DNA of 64,000 nucleotides from positions 372,001-436,000 of the forward strand of contig NZ_LN831051.1 of NCBI RefSeq assembly GCF_001457635.1, in the 5' to 3' direction. Under the pieces are notes generated by a model. That model saw nothing but the letters and a program-made list of their open reading frames with translations. It had not been told where the DNA came from and searched no databases. The position numbers and the translations under genes were made by a program. Of the stretch, positions 55,737-64,000 are shown one piece after another (position 1 is the stretch's first letter; each line of letters begins with the position of its first letter). The stretch is from Streptococcus pneumoniae. GTDB lineage: Bacteria > Bacillota > Bacilli > Lactobacillales > Streptococcaceae.

Positions 55737-58370
55737 TTATTTAGCCTCGTACCAGGTTGCCCCTTCATTCTCATCTGCGATAAGAGGAACACTGAGTTGA
55801 ATGGCTTCTTCCATGGTTTGTTTCACCAATTTTTTCATCTCTACCAATTCAGATTTAGGCACTTCAAGGACGATTTCATCGTGCACTTGTAACAGCATCT
55901 TAGTCTGATAACCACCTGCAACCAAGGCTTTATCCAGCTGAATCATGGCAATCTTGAGAATATCTGCTGCCGAACCCTGGATAGGTGAGTTGATAGCAGT
56001 TCGCTCCGCAAAACCACGAATATTGAAGTTGCGCGAATTGATATCTGGCAACTCACGGCGACGCTTAAAGAGGGTCTCTACATAGCCCTTATCACGCGCC
56101 TCCCGCACCACTTCATCCATGTAGTTTTTAATACCTGGAAAACGTTCAAAGTAGGTATCAATGTAGGCTTTGGCTTCCTTACGACTAATTCCCAAATTAT
56201 TAGACAAGCCAAAGTCTGAAATCCCATAAACCACTCCAAAGTTAACTGCCTTGGCATTGCGACGATCATTTGCAGTCACATTATCAGGACGCTCAATGCC
56301 AAAGACCCGCATGGCTGTCGAAGTATGGATATCTGCCCCCTCTTGGAAGGCCTTAATCAAGTGCTCATCCTTAGAAATATGCGCCAAAACGCGCAATTCA
56401 ATCTGTGAATAGTCAGAGCTGAGTAGCACACTATCCTCCCACTCTGGCACAAAAGCCTTCCGAATCAAGCGCCCTTGTTCCAATCGGGCAGGAATATTTT
56501 GCAAGTTTGGATCCACACTAGACAAACGCCCGGTCTGGGTCAAATCCTGCATATAGCGAGTATGAATCTTTCCATCAGCCAAAATCCAGTCCTGCAAGCC
56601 AATTACATAAGTAGATTGAATCTTAGCAATTTGACGGTAATCCAGGATTTTCTTAACAATCGGAGCAATAGGAGCGAGACGCTCCAACACATCCACTGCT
56701 GTCGAATAACCTGTCTTGGTTTTCTTAGTGTATTCTAGAGGAAGTCCCAATTTCTCAAAGAGAAGCACGCCCAACTGCTTAGGCGAGTTGACATTAAACT
56801 CCTCACCAGCCAGCTCGTAAATCTCTTGAGTCAGTTTTTCAATGACAAGCTCATTTTCAGCCTGCATCTCAAGCAAGGTCTCTTTCTTGACCATAATCCC
56901 AGCAATTTCCATCTTGGCAAGGACAAAAGCCAGAGGTTGCTCCATATCATAAAGAAGCTCTAATTGCCCATTTTCGCTGAGTTTTTCAAGTAAAATAGGC
57001 TCTGTTTCTACCAAAACAGCAAGTTTACAAGCTAAGTGTTCCAAGAATTTCTCACGTTCAGGAATGGCCTTTTTAACACCCTTACCGTAGAAAGTTTCAT
57101 CATCAACCAAGTAAGTCTGACCATAAAGACTAGCGATGGTCGCAATTTCATTGTCCTCCACAGTCGAAAGGAGGTATTTAGCCAAACGGATGTCAAAAGC
57201 AGGCGCCTGCAAATCCACACCAAAACGTTGCAAAAGAACTTTAACCTTCTTAAAGTCATAAACTCTCAGAGATGTTTTTTCTAAGAAATCCTTGAAAATC
57301 GGGTCTTGCAACAGCTCAAGCTTGTCTGTGGCATAGAGCTTATCCCCACAAGACCAGGCAAATCCAACCAAATTATCCGTATGGTAATTCTCACCAAAAA
57401 GCTCAAAGTGGAAGATAGACTCTTCACTCAGCATATCTTGACTGATTTGGTCAACAATAGTAAAATCCAAACTCTCAGACACATCAGCTGACGACACATT
57501 TAAAGCCTGCTTTAGCTGTTTGAAGCCCATCTCATCGTAGAATTTCCCAAGATTTTCAACATCTGGACCACTATAGACCAAGTCCTCTAAACCAATCGCA
57601 ATCGGTGCCTTGGTATCAATGGTCGCTAGTGTTTTAGATAAAAAGGCCTGTTCCTTGTCATTGATGAGATTTTCCTTCATCTTAGAAGTCTTCATTCCAT
57701 CAATATTTTCATAAATCCCCTCAAGCGAACCATGCTCCAGCAAGAGCTTAATACCCGTCTTTTCACCGACTTTGGTCACCCCAGGGATATTATCCGACTT
57801 ATCACCCATGAGCGCCTTGAGATCGATAAACTGAGCTGGTGTGAGGCCCATTTCTTCCATGAGGTAATCTGGCGTAAAGGCCTCAAACTCAGCCACACCT
57901 TTCTTGGAAATTTCAACCACCGTATGCTCATCCGTCAGCTGAATCAAATCCTTGTCCCCACTGACAATGGTAATATCAAAACCATCCTGCTCTGCTAGCT
58001 TATCCAGCGTCCCAATGATGTCATCCGCCTCATACTGAGCCAGCTCATAGTGACGAATCCCCATATGATCCAGCAACTCACGAATGAAAGGAAATTGCTC
58101 ACGAAACTCATCAGGAGTCTTGGCCCGACCACCCTTATAGTCCGCATACATCTCTGTCCGGAAGGTCGTCTTTCCCGCATCAAAAGCCACCAAAATATGA
58201 CTCGGCTCAACCCGCTCCAACAAATGACTCAACATCAACTGAAAACCATAAATCGCATTGGTATGCAAACCAGCCGCATTCTTAAAACGGTCCAACTGCT
58301 GATACAGCGCAAAAAACGCCCGAAAAGCTACAGAAGACCCATCAATCAATAATAATTTTTTCTTATCCAT
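55737..58370 (-). CDS. polA: DNA polymerase I
   Basis: 877 residues, the known size for pneumococcal Pol I, from MDKKKLLLIDG. The N-terminal 5' nuclease (1-about 300) has DGSSVAFRAFF, EADDIIGTL and GDKDLIQLT. The middle 3'-5' exonuclease-like domain (about 310-465) lacks the acidic DxE pattern, so proofreading is presumed lost, as in Taq. The polymerase domain (about 490-877) has DYSQIELRVLAHIS (motif A), RRNAKAVNFGVVYG (motif B) and QVHDEIVLEVP (motif C). No clear ribosome site precedes the ATG. Confidence 0.97.
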   Translation of the reverse strand: MDKKKLLLIDGSSVAFRAFFALYQQLDRFKNAAGLHTNAIYGFQLMLSHLLERVEPSHILVAFDAGKTTFRTEMYADYKGGRAKTPDEFREQFPFIRELLDHMGIRHYELAQYEADDIIGTLDKLAEQDGFDITIVSGDKDLIQLTDEHTVVEISKKGVAEFEAFTPDYLMEEMGLTPAQFIDLKALMGDKSDNIPGVTKVGEKTGIKLLLEHGSLEGIYENIDGMKTSKMKENLINDKEQAFLSKTLATIDTKAPIAIGLEDLVYSGPDVENLGKFYDEMGFKQLKQALNVSSADVSESLDFTIVDQISQDMLSEESIFHFELFGENYHTDNLVGFAWSCGDKLYATDKLELLQDPIFKDFLEKTSLRVYDFKKVKVLLQRFGVDLQAPAFDIRLAKYLLSTVEDNEIATIASLYGQTYLVDDETFYGKGVKKAIPEREKFLEHLACKLAVLVETEPILLEKLSENGQLELLYDMEQPLAFVLAKMEIAGIMVKKETLLEMQAENELVIEKLTQEIYELAGEEFNVNSPKQLGVLLFEKLGLPLEYTKKTKTGYSTAVDVLERLAPIAPIVKKILDYRQIAKIQSTYVIGLQDWILADGKIHTRYMQDLTQTGRLSSVDPNLQNIPARLEQGRLIRKAFVPEWEDSVLLSSDYSQIELRVLAHISKDEHLIKAFQEGADIHTSTAMRVFGIERPDNVTANDRRNAKAVNFGVVYGISDFGLSNNLGISRKEAKAYIDTYFERFPGIKNYMDEVVREARDKGYVETLFKRRRELPDINSRNFNIRGFAERTAINSPIQGSAADILKIAMIQLDKALVAGGYQTKMLLQVHDEIVLEVPKSELVEMKKLVKQTMEEAIQLSVPLIADENEGATWYEAK

Positions 58371-58376
58371 ACACCC

Positions 58377-58382
58377 ATTATA
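58377..58382 (-). promoter_or_regulatory. TATAAT abutting the polA start
   Basis: A perfect -10 hexamer is followed by six bases and the polA ATG. If used, the polA mRNA would start at or next to its ATG. The -35 region is weak. Confidence 0.4.
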
Positions 58383-58501
58383 AAGGAAAGAATCAAAAAA
58401 TACCATTGGGAAGAGCTAGAGCAAGTATTTTTCAAACTTTTTCCGAATAAATAGATAGAGCCAGAGAATTTAGTAAACCTAGATTTAAAAATGTGCTATA
58501 A

Positions 58502-58608
58502 TATAGTATATTGAATCTATAATAGTACACCTTGACTGCTAAAATATTTCTATAAATTAATTTGACTTTCCTGATAGAGTTATTCACATCTTATTTCAAC
58601 TCACTATA
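58502..58608. repeat. RUP element (107 bp), copy 2
   Basis: Inverse of the copy at 4068-4174, same length, ending CACTATA. It lies between polA and a broken nuclease gene and abuts the 5' end of the latter. Confidence 0.87.
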
Positions 58609-58610
58609 GA

Positions 58611-59533
58611 AGGAGGAATAGGAGGATTCTCAGACATCCGGGCATCAGCCCAACTAATGATTTGATTGCTAAGAAAATATTCAGCAATCCAGAAATCACT
58701 TGTCAATTTATTCGCGATATGCTGGACTTGCCAGCAAAAAATGTGACCATTTTGGAGGGAAGCGATATTCACGTATTACTCTCCATGCCTTACTCGGTGC
58801 AGGATTTTTATACCAGTATAGACGTCTTGGCGGAGTTGGATAACGGTACTCAAGTAATTATTGAGATTCAAGTCCATCATCAGAATTTTTTCATCAATCA
58901 CTTGTGGGCTTACCTGTGCAGTCAGGTTAATCAAAATCTTGAAAAAATTCGTCAGCGAGAAGGTGATACTCACTAGATCTACAAACACATCGCTCCTGTT
59001 TACGTCATTGCTATCGTGGATAGTAATTATTTCTCAGATGACCTGGCTTTTCATAGCTTTAGTATGCGCGAAGACACAACAGGTGAGGTATTGGCGATTA
59101 CCAACAATGGACAGGAAAACCATCTGGTTAAGATGGCATTCTTGGAATTAAAAAATACAGAGAAACCAGCAAAGACAAGGTTCGCAAGCCATGGTTGGAG
59201 TTTTTCGGCAACAAGCCCTTTACCCAGCAACCGCAACGAGCCATTACCCAAGCAAATCAACTGCTGGACTACAAGAGCTGGTCCGAGGAGGATAGGAAAA
59301 TGTTTAGTCAACTACGTATGCGAGAAGAACAAGCCTTGTTAGCGCAGGACTATGCCTTGGAAACTGCTAGGGCGGGAGGTATTGAACAAGGCTTAGAGCG
59401 TGGGAAAGTTGAAGGAAGGGAAGAAAGGAAACTTTTTGCCTTCCTAGACATAGTACGCCAAGATCTTCTGACTTCTGAGGTTGCCAGCCAGCAATTAGGT
59501 ATGTCAGTATCTGAATTTGAGGCACTGTTGTAA
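58611..59533 (+). pseudogene. Rpn/PD-(D/E)XK family transposase-like nuclease, broken
   Basis: The first frame reads HPGISPTNDLIAKKIFSNP and on through DVLAELDNGTQVIIEIQVHH (the nuclease core) and LRQREGDTH-type sequence to a TAG at 58974-58976. The same frame resumes as IYKHIAPVYVIAIVDSNYF. It then shifts at a run of six A (59150-59155): adding one A would restore KKYRETSKDKVRKPWLEFFG and the tail EQGLERGKVEGREERK. So one nonsense and one frameshift mutation are present, and the start codon is also lost at the RUP edge. Confidence 0.85.
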
Positions 59534-59536
59534 AAT

Positions 59537-59585
59537 GGCTCCATAATATCCATAGTGGGTAAATCCCCTATGGATATTATGGAGC
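59537..59585. repeat. 19-bp perfect inverted repeat at the end of an ISL3-type element
   Basis: GGCTCCATAATATCCATAG and CTATGGATATTATGGAGCC with an 11-base loop. It lies between the broken nuclease gene and the transposase fragment. It could be the terminal region of the insertion sequence and can also act as a terminator (TATTTTG follows). Confidence 0.7.
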
Positions 59586-59659
59586 CTATTTTGTGTAGAA
59601 AAAAAGTCCCATATGACCTATAATGAAAAGCGACAAAACAACTCATTAGAAAGAATCAT

Positions 59660-59941
59660 ATGGAACAATTACATTTTATCACAAAATTACTAGACATTAA
59701 AGACCCTAATGTCCAGATTTTAAACATCATCAATAAGGATACACACAAGGAAATCATCGCCAAACTGGACTACGACGCCCCATCTTGCCCTGAGTGCGGA
59801 AACCAATTGAAGAAATATGACTTTCAAAAACCTTCTAAAATTCCTTATCTTGAAACGACTGGTATGCCTACTAGAATTCTCCTTAGAAAGCGTCGATTCA
59901 AGTGCTATCACTGTTCAAAAATGATGGTCGCTGAAACTTCT
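59660..59941 (+). pseudogene. ISL3-family (IS1167-like) transposase N-terminal fragment
   Basis: MEQLHFITKLLDIKDPNVQ begins a typical ISL3 transposase. The zinc-finger-like CPECGNQLKKYDF and KRRFKCYHCSKMMVAE are intact. After about 94 residues the similarity ends in unrelated sequence (DDVQSYFFSF), so the catalytic part is missing. Confidence 0.85.
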
Positions 59942-60040
59942 GATGACGTACAGTCATATTTCTTCTCTTTTTATTATATCACAGTTTTAAATCTAGCTTT
60001 ACTAGATTCACCGCTACTATCTATTTATTCGGAAAAAAGA

Positions 60041-60068
60041 CGAAAAAACCTGAGAATCATCTCAGGCT
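60041..60068 (-). terminator. prs terminator
   Basis: CCTGAGA and TCTCAGG with a 4-base loop, followed by TTTTTTCG on the minus strand, just after the prs stop. Confidence 0.9.
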
Positions 60069-60074
60069 TGGTCA

Positions 60075-61043
60075 TTAAATTTTTTTCTCAATATCGAAAA
60101 GTGGAGAAAGTGGTCGTTTTTCATGAATACGTACGATAGCATCCCCTAGGAGATGAGCGATTGAAATCTGCTCAATCTTATCAATCAAACGCTCTTCTGG
60201 CAGATAGATGGTATCCAAAACAACCAATTTCTTAATAGCTGATTTTTGGATATTGTCCGTAGCAGGACCAGAAAGAACTGGGTGCGTACAGCTTGCATAG
60301 ACTTCAACAGCACCAGCTTCCGCAAGAGCATCTGCCGCATGACAAATCGTTCCAGCGGTATCAATCATATCATCAATCAAGATACAAGTCTTGCCTTCAA
60401 CCTTACCGATGATATTCATAACTTCACTAGTATTCATCTTATCAACGCTACGACGTTTATCAATAATAGCGATAGATGTTTTCAAAAATTCTGCCAACTT
60501 ACGAGCACGAGTCACCCCTCCATGGTCCGGGCTGACAACCACATAGTCAGAACCAACCATACCACGACGCTCAAAATAATCTGCAATCAGAGGAGCACCC
60601 ATCAAATGATCCACAGGAATATCAAAGAATCCTTGAATTTGCGCAGCATGCAAGTCGATGGTCAATAAACGATCCACTCCAGCTACTTCAAGCATATTTG
60701 CGACAAGTTTTGAAGTGATTGGCTCACGCGCTCTCGCCTTTCTATCCTGACGTGCATACCCATAGTAAGGCATGACAACATTGACAGATTCTGCACTCGC
60801 ACGCTTCAAAGCATCTACCATAATCAAAATTTCAAGCAGATTGTCATTTACAGGCGAACTAGTTGATTGTAAGATAAAGACGTGTTTCCCACGGATTGAT
60901 TCTTCAATGTTGACCTGAATCTCTCCATCTGAAAATTGGCGAACACTTGATTTCCCCAACTCTATCCCAATCTCCTGCGCCACACGTTCTGCCAATTCTT
61001 TATTAGAAGAAAGGGCAAACAGCTTTAAATCAGAAAAAGACAT
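60075..61043 (-). CDS. prs: Ribose-phosphate pyrophosphokinase (PRPP synthase)
   Basis: 322 residues from [28 protein letters not shown] lies 6 bases before; 17 upstream codons are rejected. It makes PRPP, the substrate for the purine, pyrimidine, His and Trp pathways and the co-ligand of PurR. Motifs: the PRPP loop [17 protein letters not shown] (about 220-236), the ATP-binding region [16 protein letters not shown] (about 95-110) and the signature [18 protein letters not shown] (about 130-147). Monocistronic. Confidence 0.97.
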   Translation of the reverse strand: MSFSDLKLFALSSNKELAERVAQEIGIELGKSSVRQFSDGEIQVNIEESIRGKHVFILQSTSSPVNDNLLEILIMVDALKRASAESVNVVMPYYGYARQDRKARAREPITSKLVANMLEVAGVDRLLTIDLHAAQIQGFFDIPVDHLMGAPLIADYFERRGMVGSDYVVVSPDHGGVTRARKLAEFLKTSIAIIDKRRSVDKMNTSEVMNIIGKVEGKTCILIDDMIDTAGTICHAADALAEAGAVEVYASCTHPVLSGPATDNIQKSAIKKLVVLDTIYLPEERLIDKIEQISIAHLLGDAIVRIHEKRPLSPLFDIEKKI

Positions 61044-61099
61044 GATTTCCTCCGGTATATATGTATAACTTGTGCCTTTCACAAGATTTTCCATCTACC

Positions 61100-61128
61100 A
61101 TTGTAGCGCTTTTTGCACTATTTTTCAA
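61100..61128 (-). promoter_or_regulatory. prs promoter
   Basis: TTGAAA (61123-61128), 17 bp, TACAAT (61100-61105), about 55 bp before the ATG. Confidence 0.8.
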
Positions 61129-61140
61129 TCAAAAATAAAA

Positions 61141-61164
61141 GAAGGGCACCATATTTGTACCCTT
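61141..61164 (-). terminator. Terminator after prsW
   Basis: Minus strand AAGGGTAC and GTGCCCTT pair over 8 bp (one T-G pair valid on this strand only), followed by CTTTTATTTTT. Confidence 0.7.
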
Positions 61165-61187
61165 GCATCATTCTTTTGAAAAATATT

Positions 61188-61987
61188 CTAGGTCATCAAC
61201 TCATTGTGTTTCTCAACAAAGCAATAAGCATGATAAAAACCATAGAGAGCAATAGCCGTAACCACTGGAATCGCTAAAGGCAACTCTGTTTCCAACTCCA
61301 CAAAAGGAGAGTTAAACAAGAAGTGAGTTCCCAAGGCTAAACCTAGAAAAATAAGGCCCTGTTTCTTGCCAACCTTCTGTCCTTTATAGGCTCTGTAAAG
61401 CAAGTAAACACCTACTACAGCTAGACCTGAAAAAGTCCAGTGAGAGGCAATTCCTGAGATGATACGCTCTAAAATTCGCGAAATAGTAAAGTCAAAGCCC
61501 TCTGGCAAATCCGTACGAATATAACCAATATCCTCAATCATTTGGAATCCCAAACCGGAAGCAATTCCAAGTAAAAACAAAGATTTTAATTTTCGCACAG
61601 GAATCAAAGCCAAAACAAAAACAAGTGGCAATAATTTCAAGGGTTCTTCTACCAAAGGAGCCACAATAGCACTTTCAAAGGCATTTAAAAATGTACTATC
61701 TGGGAAAAGAACCCCCAGTAAATCATGGATATAAGTATTAGCAAAACTAGACAACCAGCCTGAAAGGAACATCCCTCCCAATAAAGACAGAATCAAAACC
61801 TTCTTTGGCAATTCCCATTTTTCCCAATACGGAAGAGAAAATAAAGAGCCGGAATCATGTAAAAGAGAGCTAGAAAGATAGAAATTCCCATTAGTCCATA
61901 TTCCGCACCTGACCTCGAACCGTCCGTATAGTAGATGGTTTCATACTGTAAACCAATACATAGCAATAAAATACTGCTTTTCTTCAT
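61188..61987 (-). pseudogene. PrsW-family intramembrane protease, split by a frameshift
   Basis: The 5' piece (61793-61987) starts MKKSSILLLCIGLQYETIYY and ends ALYFLFRIGKNGNCQRRF. The 3' piece (61188-61811) reads MPKKVLILSLLGGMFLSG onward. One extra A in the five-A run at 61818-61822 would join them as RIGKKWELPKKVLIL, giving one polytopic protein of about 266 residues. PrsW hallmarks are in the second piece: VAPLVEEPLKLLPLV (EExxK), then SHWTFSGLAVVGVY and LGTHFLFNSP. PrsW cleaves anti-sigma factors in Bacillus (family knowledge). The 207-residue piece might still be made from its own ATG, but lacks the first helices. Confidence 0.8.
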
Positions 61988-62011
61988 ACACTTTCTTTCT
62001 AAATGAAGTAT

Positions 62012-62509
62012 TTATAATTCTACGACTGTCATACTTCCTGTATCAACATTGTAAATGGCACCAGAGATAATGACATCGTCTGGTATTAGGGGAGACTCGA
62101 TAAGCAGTTGCATATCCTCGCGTACACTCTCTTCTATATCTTGGAAGGGCAAGAAATCCTGGTCTGACACATCTACACCTAATTCCTCTTTTAAATACTC
62201 CTGAAAAGGTTCATTTTCAAAGGTCTGAGCACCACAGTCTGTATGGTGCAATACCACAATCTCTCTTGTCCCCATTTGTTGCTGGGAAATAACTAGCGAA
62301 CGAATCATGTCTTCAGTCACTCGACCACCTGCATTCCGCAAGATATGAGCATCCCCAAGTGCCAAGCCCAGAGCTTGCGCAACGTGCAGACGAGAGTCCA
62401 TACAGGTCACAATAGCTACTCTTGTTTTGGGTTTAAGTGGCAGATTTAACTGCCCATGTAGGGCAACATAAGCCTGATTGGCTTGCATAAACTGTTCAAA
62501 ATACGACAC
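62012..62509 (-). CDS. Beta-class carbonic anhydrase
   Basis: 165 residues starting at GTG 62509 (SYFEQFMQANQAY); AAGGAGG lies 5 bases before. The frame is open further upstream but with no ribosome site. Zinc ligands C36 (VTCMDSR), H89 and C92 (HHTDCG) and the D38-R40 dyad are intact. It hydrates CO2 to bicarbonate, needed for purine, pyrimidine and fatty-acid synthesis at low CO2 (known for pneumococcus). Downstream of radA on the same strand. Confidence 0.93.
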   Translation of the reverse strand: MSYFEQFMQANQAYVALHGQLNLPLKPKTRVAIVTCMDSRLHVAQALGLALGDAHILRNAGGRVTEDMIRSLVISQQQMGTREIVVLHHTDCGAQTFENEPFQEYLKEELGVDVSDQDFLPFQDIEESVREDMQLLIESPLIPDDVIISGAIYNVDTGSMTVVEL

Positions 62510-62581
62510 GATTCCCTCCTTGAAAATTTGATAGTCAAATATTTCTCCTATCTTATCATTTTTAAGAGAATTTGTCACGGA

Positions 62582-63943
62582 TTATGCAAAGACCTTTTTC
62601 AAAACTTCCTGAATCGTTGTCACGCCAATGACCTGAATTTCCTTAGGCAGAGTGATTCCTGTCAAGGAATTCTTAGGTACATAAATCTTAGTAAAGCCCA
62701 GTTTAGCAGCTTCGTTGATGCGTTGCTCAATACGATTCACGCGCCGAATCTCTCCTGTCAAGCCCAGTTCTCCGACAAAACATTCCTGAGGATTAGTTGG
62801 TTTGTCTTTGTAGCTCGAAGCAATAGCAACTGCAACAGCCAAGTCAATGGCAGGTTCATCCAATTTAACACCACCAGCAGATTTGAGATAGGCATCCTGA
62901 TTTTGCAAGAGAAGCCCTGCCCGTTTTTCCAAAACAGCCATAATCAAGCTAGCACGGTTAAAATCAAGTCCTGTCGTAGTACGCTTGGCATTTCCAAACA
63001 TGGTCGGTGTTACTAAAGCCTGAACCTCCGCCAAAATCGGACGCGTCCCTTCCATGGTTACAACGATGGAGGAACCAGTCGCCCCATCCAAACGCTCTTC
63101 TAGGAAAACTTGACTCGGATTGAGTACCTCAACCAAGCCGCCCGACTGCATCTCAAAAATCCCAATCTCATTAGTGGAACCAAAACGATTTTTGACCGCT
63201 CTCAAAATACGAAAGGTGTGGTGACGCTCCCCTTCAAAGTAAAGCACCGTATCCACCATATGCTCCAACATACGAGGCCCAGCCAAGGTTCCTTCTTTGG
63301 TCACATGACCTACGATAAAGATGGCAATGTTATTGGTCTTGGCCAACTGCATGAGTTCAGCGGTCACTTCACGCACCTGAGAAACAGACCCCTGCACCCC
63401 TGAAATCTCAGGAGACATAATGGTCTGGATAGAGTCAATAATGAAGAAGTCTGGCTGGATACGCTCCACTTCTGCACGAACACTCTGCATATTGGTCTCT
63501 GCATAGAGATAAAACTCACTATCAATATCACCTAAGCGCTCTGCACGTAATTTAATCTGCTGGGCAGACTCCTCCCCACTGACATAGAGAACTGTCCCCA
63601 CTTGGGACAACTGGGTTGAGACTTGTAGGAGAAGAGTTGATTTCCCAATCCCAGGATCCCCACCGATGAGGACGAGACTTCCTGGTACCACTCCGCCTCC
63701 AAGCACACGGTTGAATTCCTCCATCTCCGTCTTGGTTCGATTGACATTGATGGAAGTCACCTCAGCTAGTTTCATGGGCTTGGTTTTCTCACCTGTCAAG
63801 GACACACGCGCATTCTTGACCTCGGCAACCTCAACCTCTTCCACAAAAGAAGACCAAGACCCACAGTTGGGGCAACGTCCCAGATATTTAGGGGAATTAT
63901 ACCCACAATTTTGACATACAAATGTCGCTTTTTTCTTTGCGAT
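62582..63943 (-). CDS. radA: RadA, branch-migration helicase/recombination protein
   Basis: 453 residues if translation begins at ATC 63941-63943. Conserved RadA N-termini read M-AKKK-TFVCQ, and here [19 protein letters not shown] continues the frame; the zinc finger C10/C13/C24/C27 would be lost with the GTG at 63844. No ATG, GTG or TTG exists between the upstream stop (63965-63967) and the finger. AAAGAGG lies 6 bases before the ATC. Walker [13 protein letters not shown], the RadA KNRFGS motif and a C-terminal Lon-like domain are present. RadA extends D-loops in transformation (established knowledge). Confidence 0.93.
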   Translation of the reverse strand: MAKKKATFVCQNCGYNSPKYLGRCPNCGSWSSFVEEVEVAEVKNARVSLTGEKTKPMKLAEVTSINVNRTKTEMEEFNRVLGGGVVPGSLVLIGGDPGIGKSTLLLQVSTQLSQVGTVLYVSGEESAQQIKLRAERLGDIDSEFYLYAETNMQSVRAEVERIQPDFFIIDSIQTIMSPEISGVQGSVSQVREVTAELMQLAKTNNIAIFIVGHVTKEGTLAGPRMLEHMVDTVLYFEGERHHTFRILRAVKNRFGSTNEIGIFEMQSGGLVEVLNPSQVFLEERLDGATGSSIVVTMEGTRPILAEVQALVTPTMFGNAKRTTTGLDFNRASLIMAVLEKRAGLLLQNQDAYLKSAGGVKLDEPAIDLAVAVAIASSYKDKPTNPQECFVGELGLTGEIRRVNRIEQRINEAAKLGFTKIYVPKNSLTGITLPKEIQVIGVTTIQEVLKKVFA

Positions 63944-63956
63944 GACAAACCTCTTT

Positions 63957-64000
63957 CTATATCTCTAACTCACACTCAATCACTTGGCAAAAATCAATCT
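63957..64000 (-). CDS. C-terminal end of an upstream gene, cut by window edge
   Basis: The minus strand reads [13 protein letters not shown] then TAG (63957-63959), open to the window end. It ends 13 bp before the proposed radA ATC, consistent with an operon. Too short to identify. Confidence 0.35.
   Translation of the reverse strand, partial: IDFCQVIECELEI

Noticed and set aside
61188..61811. Complete 207-residue PrsW protein
   Set aside because: Lacks the first helices present in the adjacent overlapping frame; a one-base change in an A run explains the split better.

Overview
The window is almost certainly Streptococcus pneumoniae (or a very close mitis-group relative) chromosome, read in reverse relative to the usual numbering. 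The evidence is gene content and order (radA, carbonic anhydrase, prs, polA, araT-recO-plsX-acpP, blpU, comAB, the pur cluster, strH, bgaC with its PTS, cabP/trkH, pavB, TCS08, rpsD) and six BOX elements and two 107-bp RUP elements, repeats typical of pneumococcus. Names come from recognising protein sequences and this order; no database was searched.

Layout by position. 1-3.2 kb: a CcpA-type (cre) controlled carbohydrate ABC transporter, with the binding lipoprotein cut by the window edge. 3.5-4.4 kb: gene and IS630 debris around a RUP. 4.5-10.7 kb: rpsD, two-component system 08 and the repeat-rich adhesin PavB. 10.8-18 kb: a glycosyltransferase broken by one stop codon, the CabP/TrkH potassium system, a nucleoside phosphorylase, a sulfur-handling patch (CstR-like repressor, rhodanese, remnant of a larger rhodanese protein), a VOC-family protein with a palindromic operator, and several BOX and terminator-like repeats. 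18-30.4 kb: a host-glycan module in which StrH (surface hexosaminidase) and BgaC (beta-galactosidase) release sugars, a mannose-family PTS imports them, AgaS and GalM process them, and a GntR regulator and cre sites probably control them.

30.4-45.4 kb: the complete purine pathway to IMP and adenylosuccinate, transcribed on the minus strand in the order purC-L-F-M-N-(vanZ)-H-D-E-K-(small gene)-B. Between purD and purE lie two tandem 133-134-nt sequences that appear to fold into the same multi-helix RNA with different but compensating stems. I do not recognise this RNA, and it is the best candidate here for an undescribed element. 45.5-50.5 kb: comAB, which exports competence peptide, and the bacteriocin gene blpU. 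Both are preceded by ComE/BlpR-type direct repeats 21 bp apart with nearly identical promoter geometry. 50.5-58.4 kb: lipid and repair housekeeping genes and polA. 58.4-60 kb: mobile debris (RUP, broken Rpn-type nuclease gene, ISL3 end). 60-64 kb: prs, a frameshifted prsW, carbonic anhydrase and radA, whose start codon appears to be ATC.

Many ORFs open upstream of the real start. Starts were moved to the codon with a Shine-Dalgarno sequence, or downstream of a clear promoter, wherever the sequence allowed.
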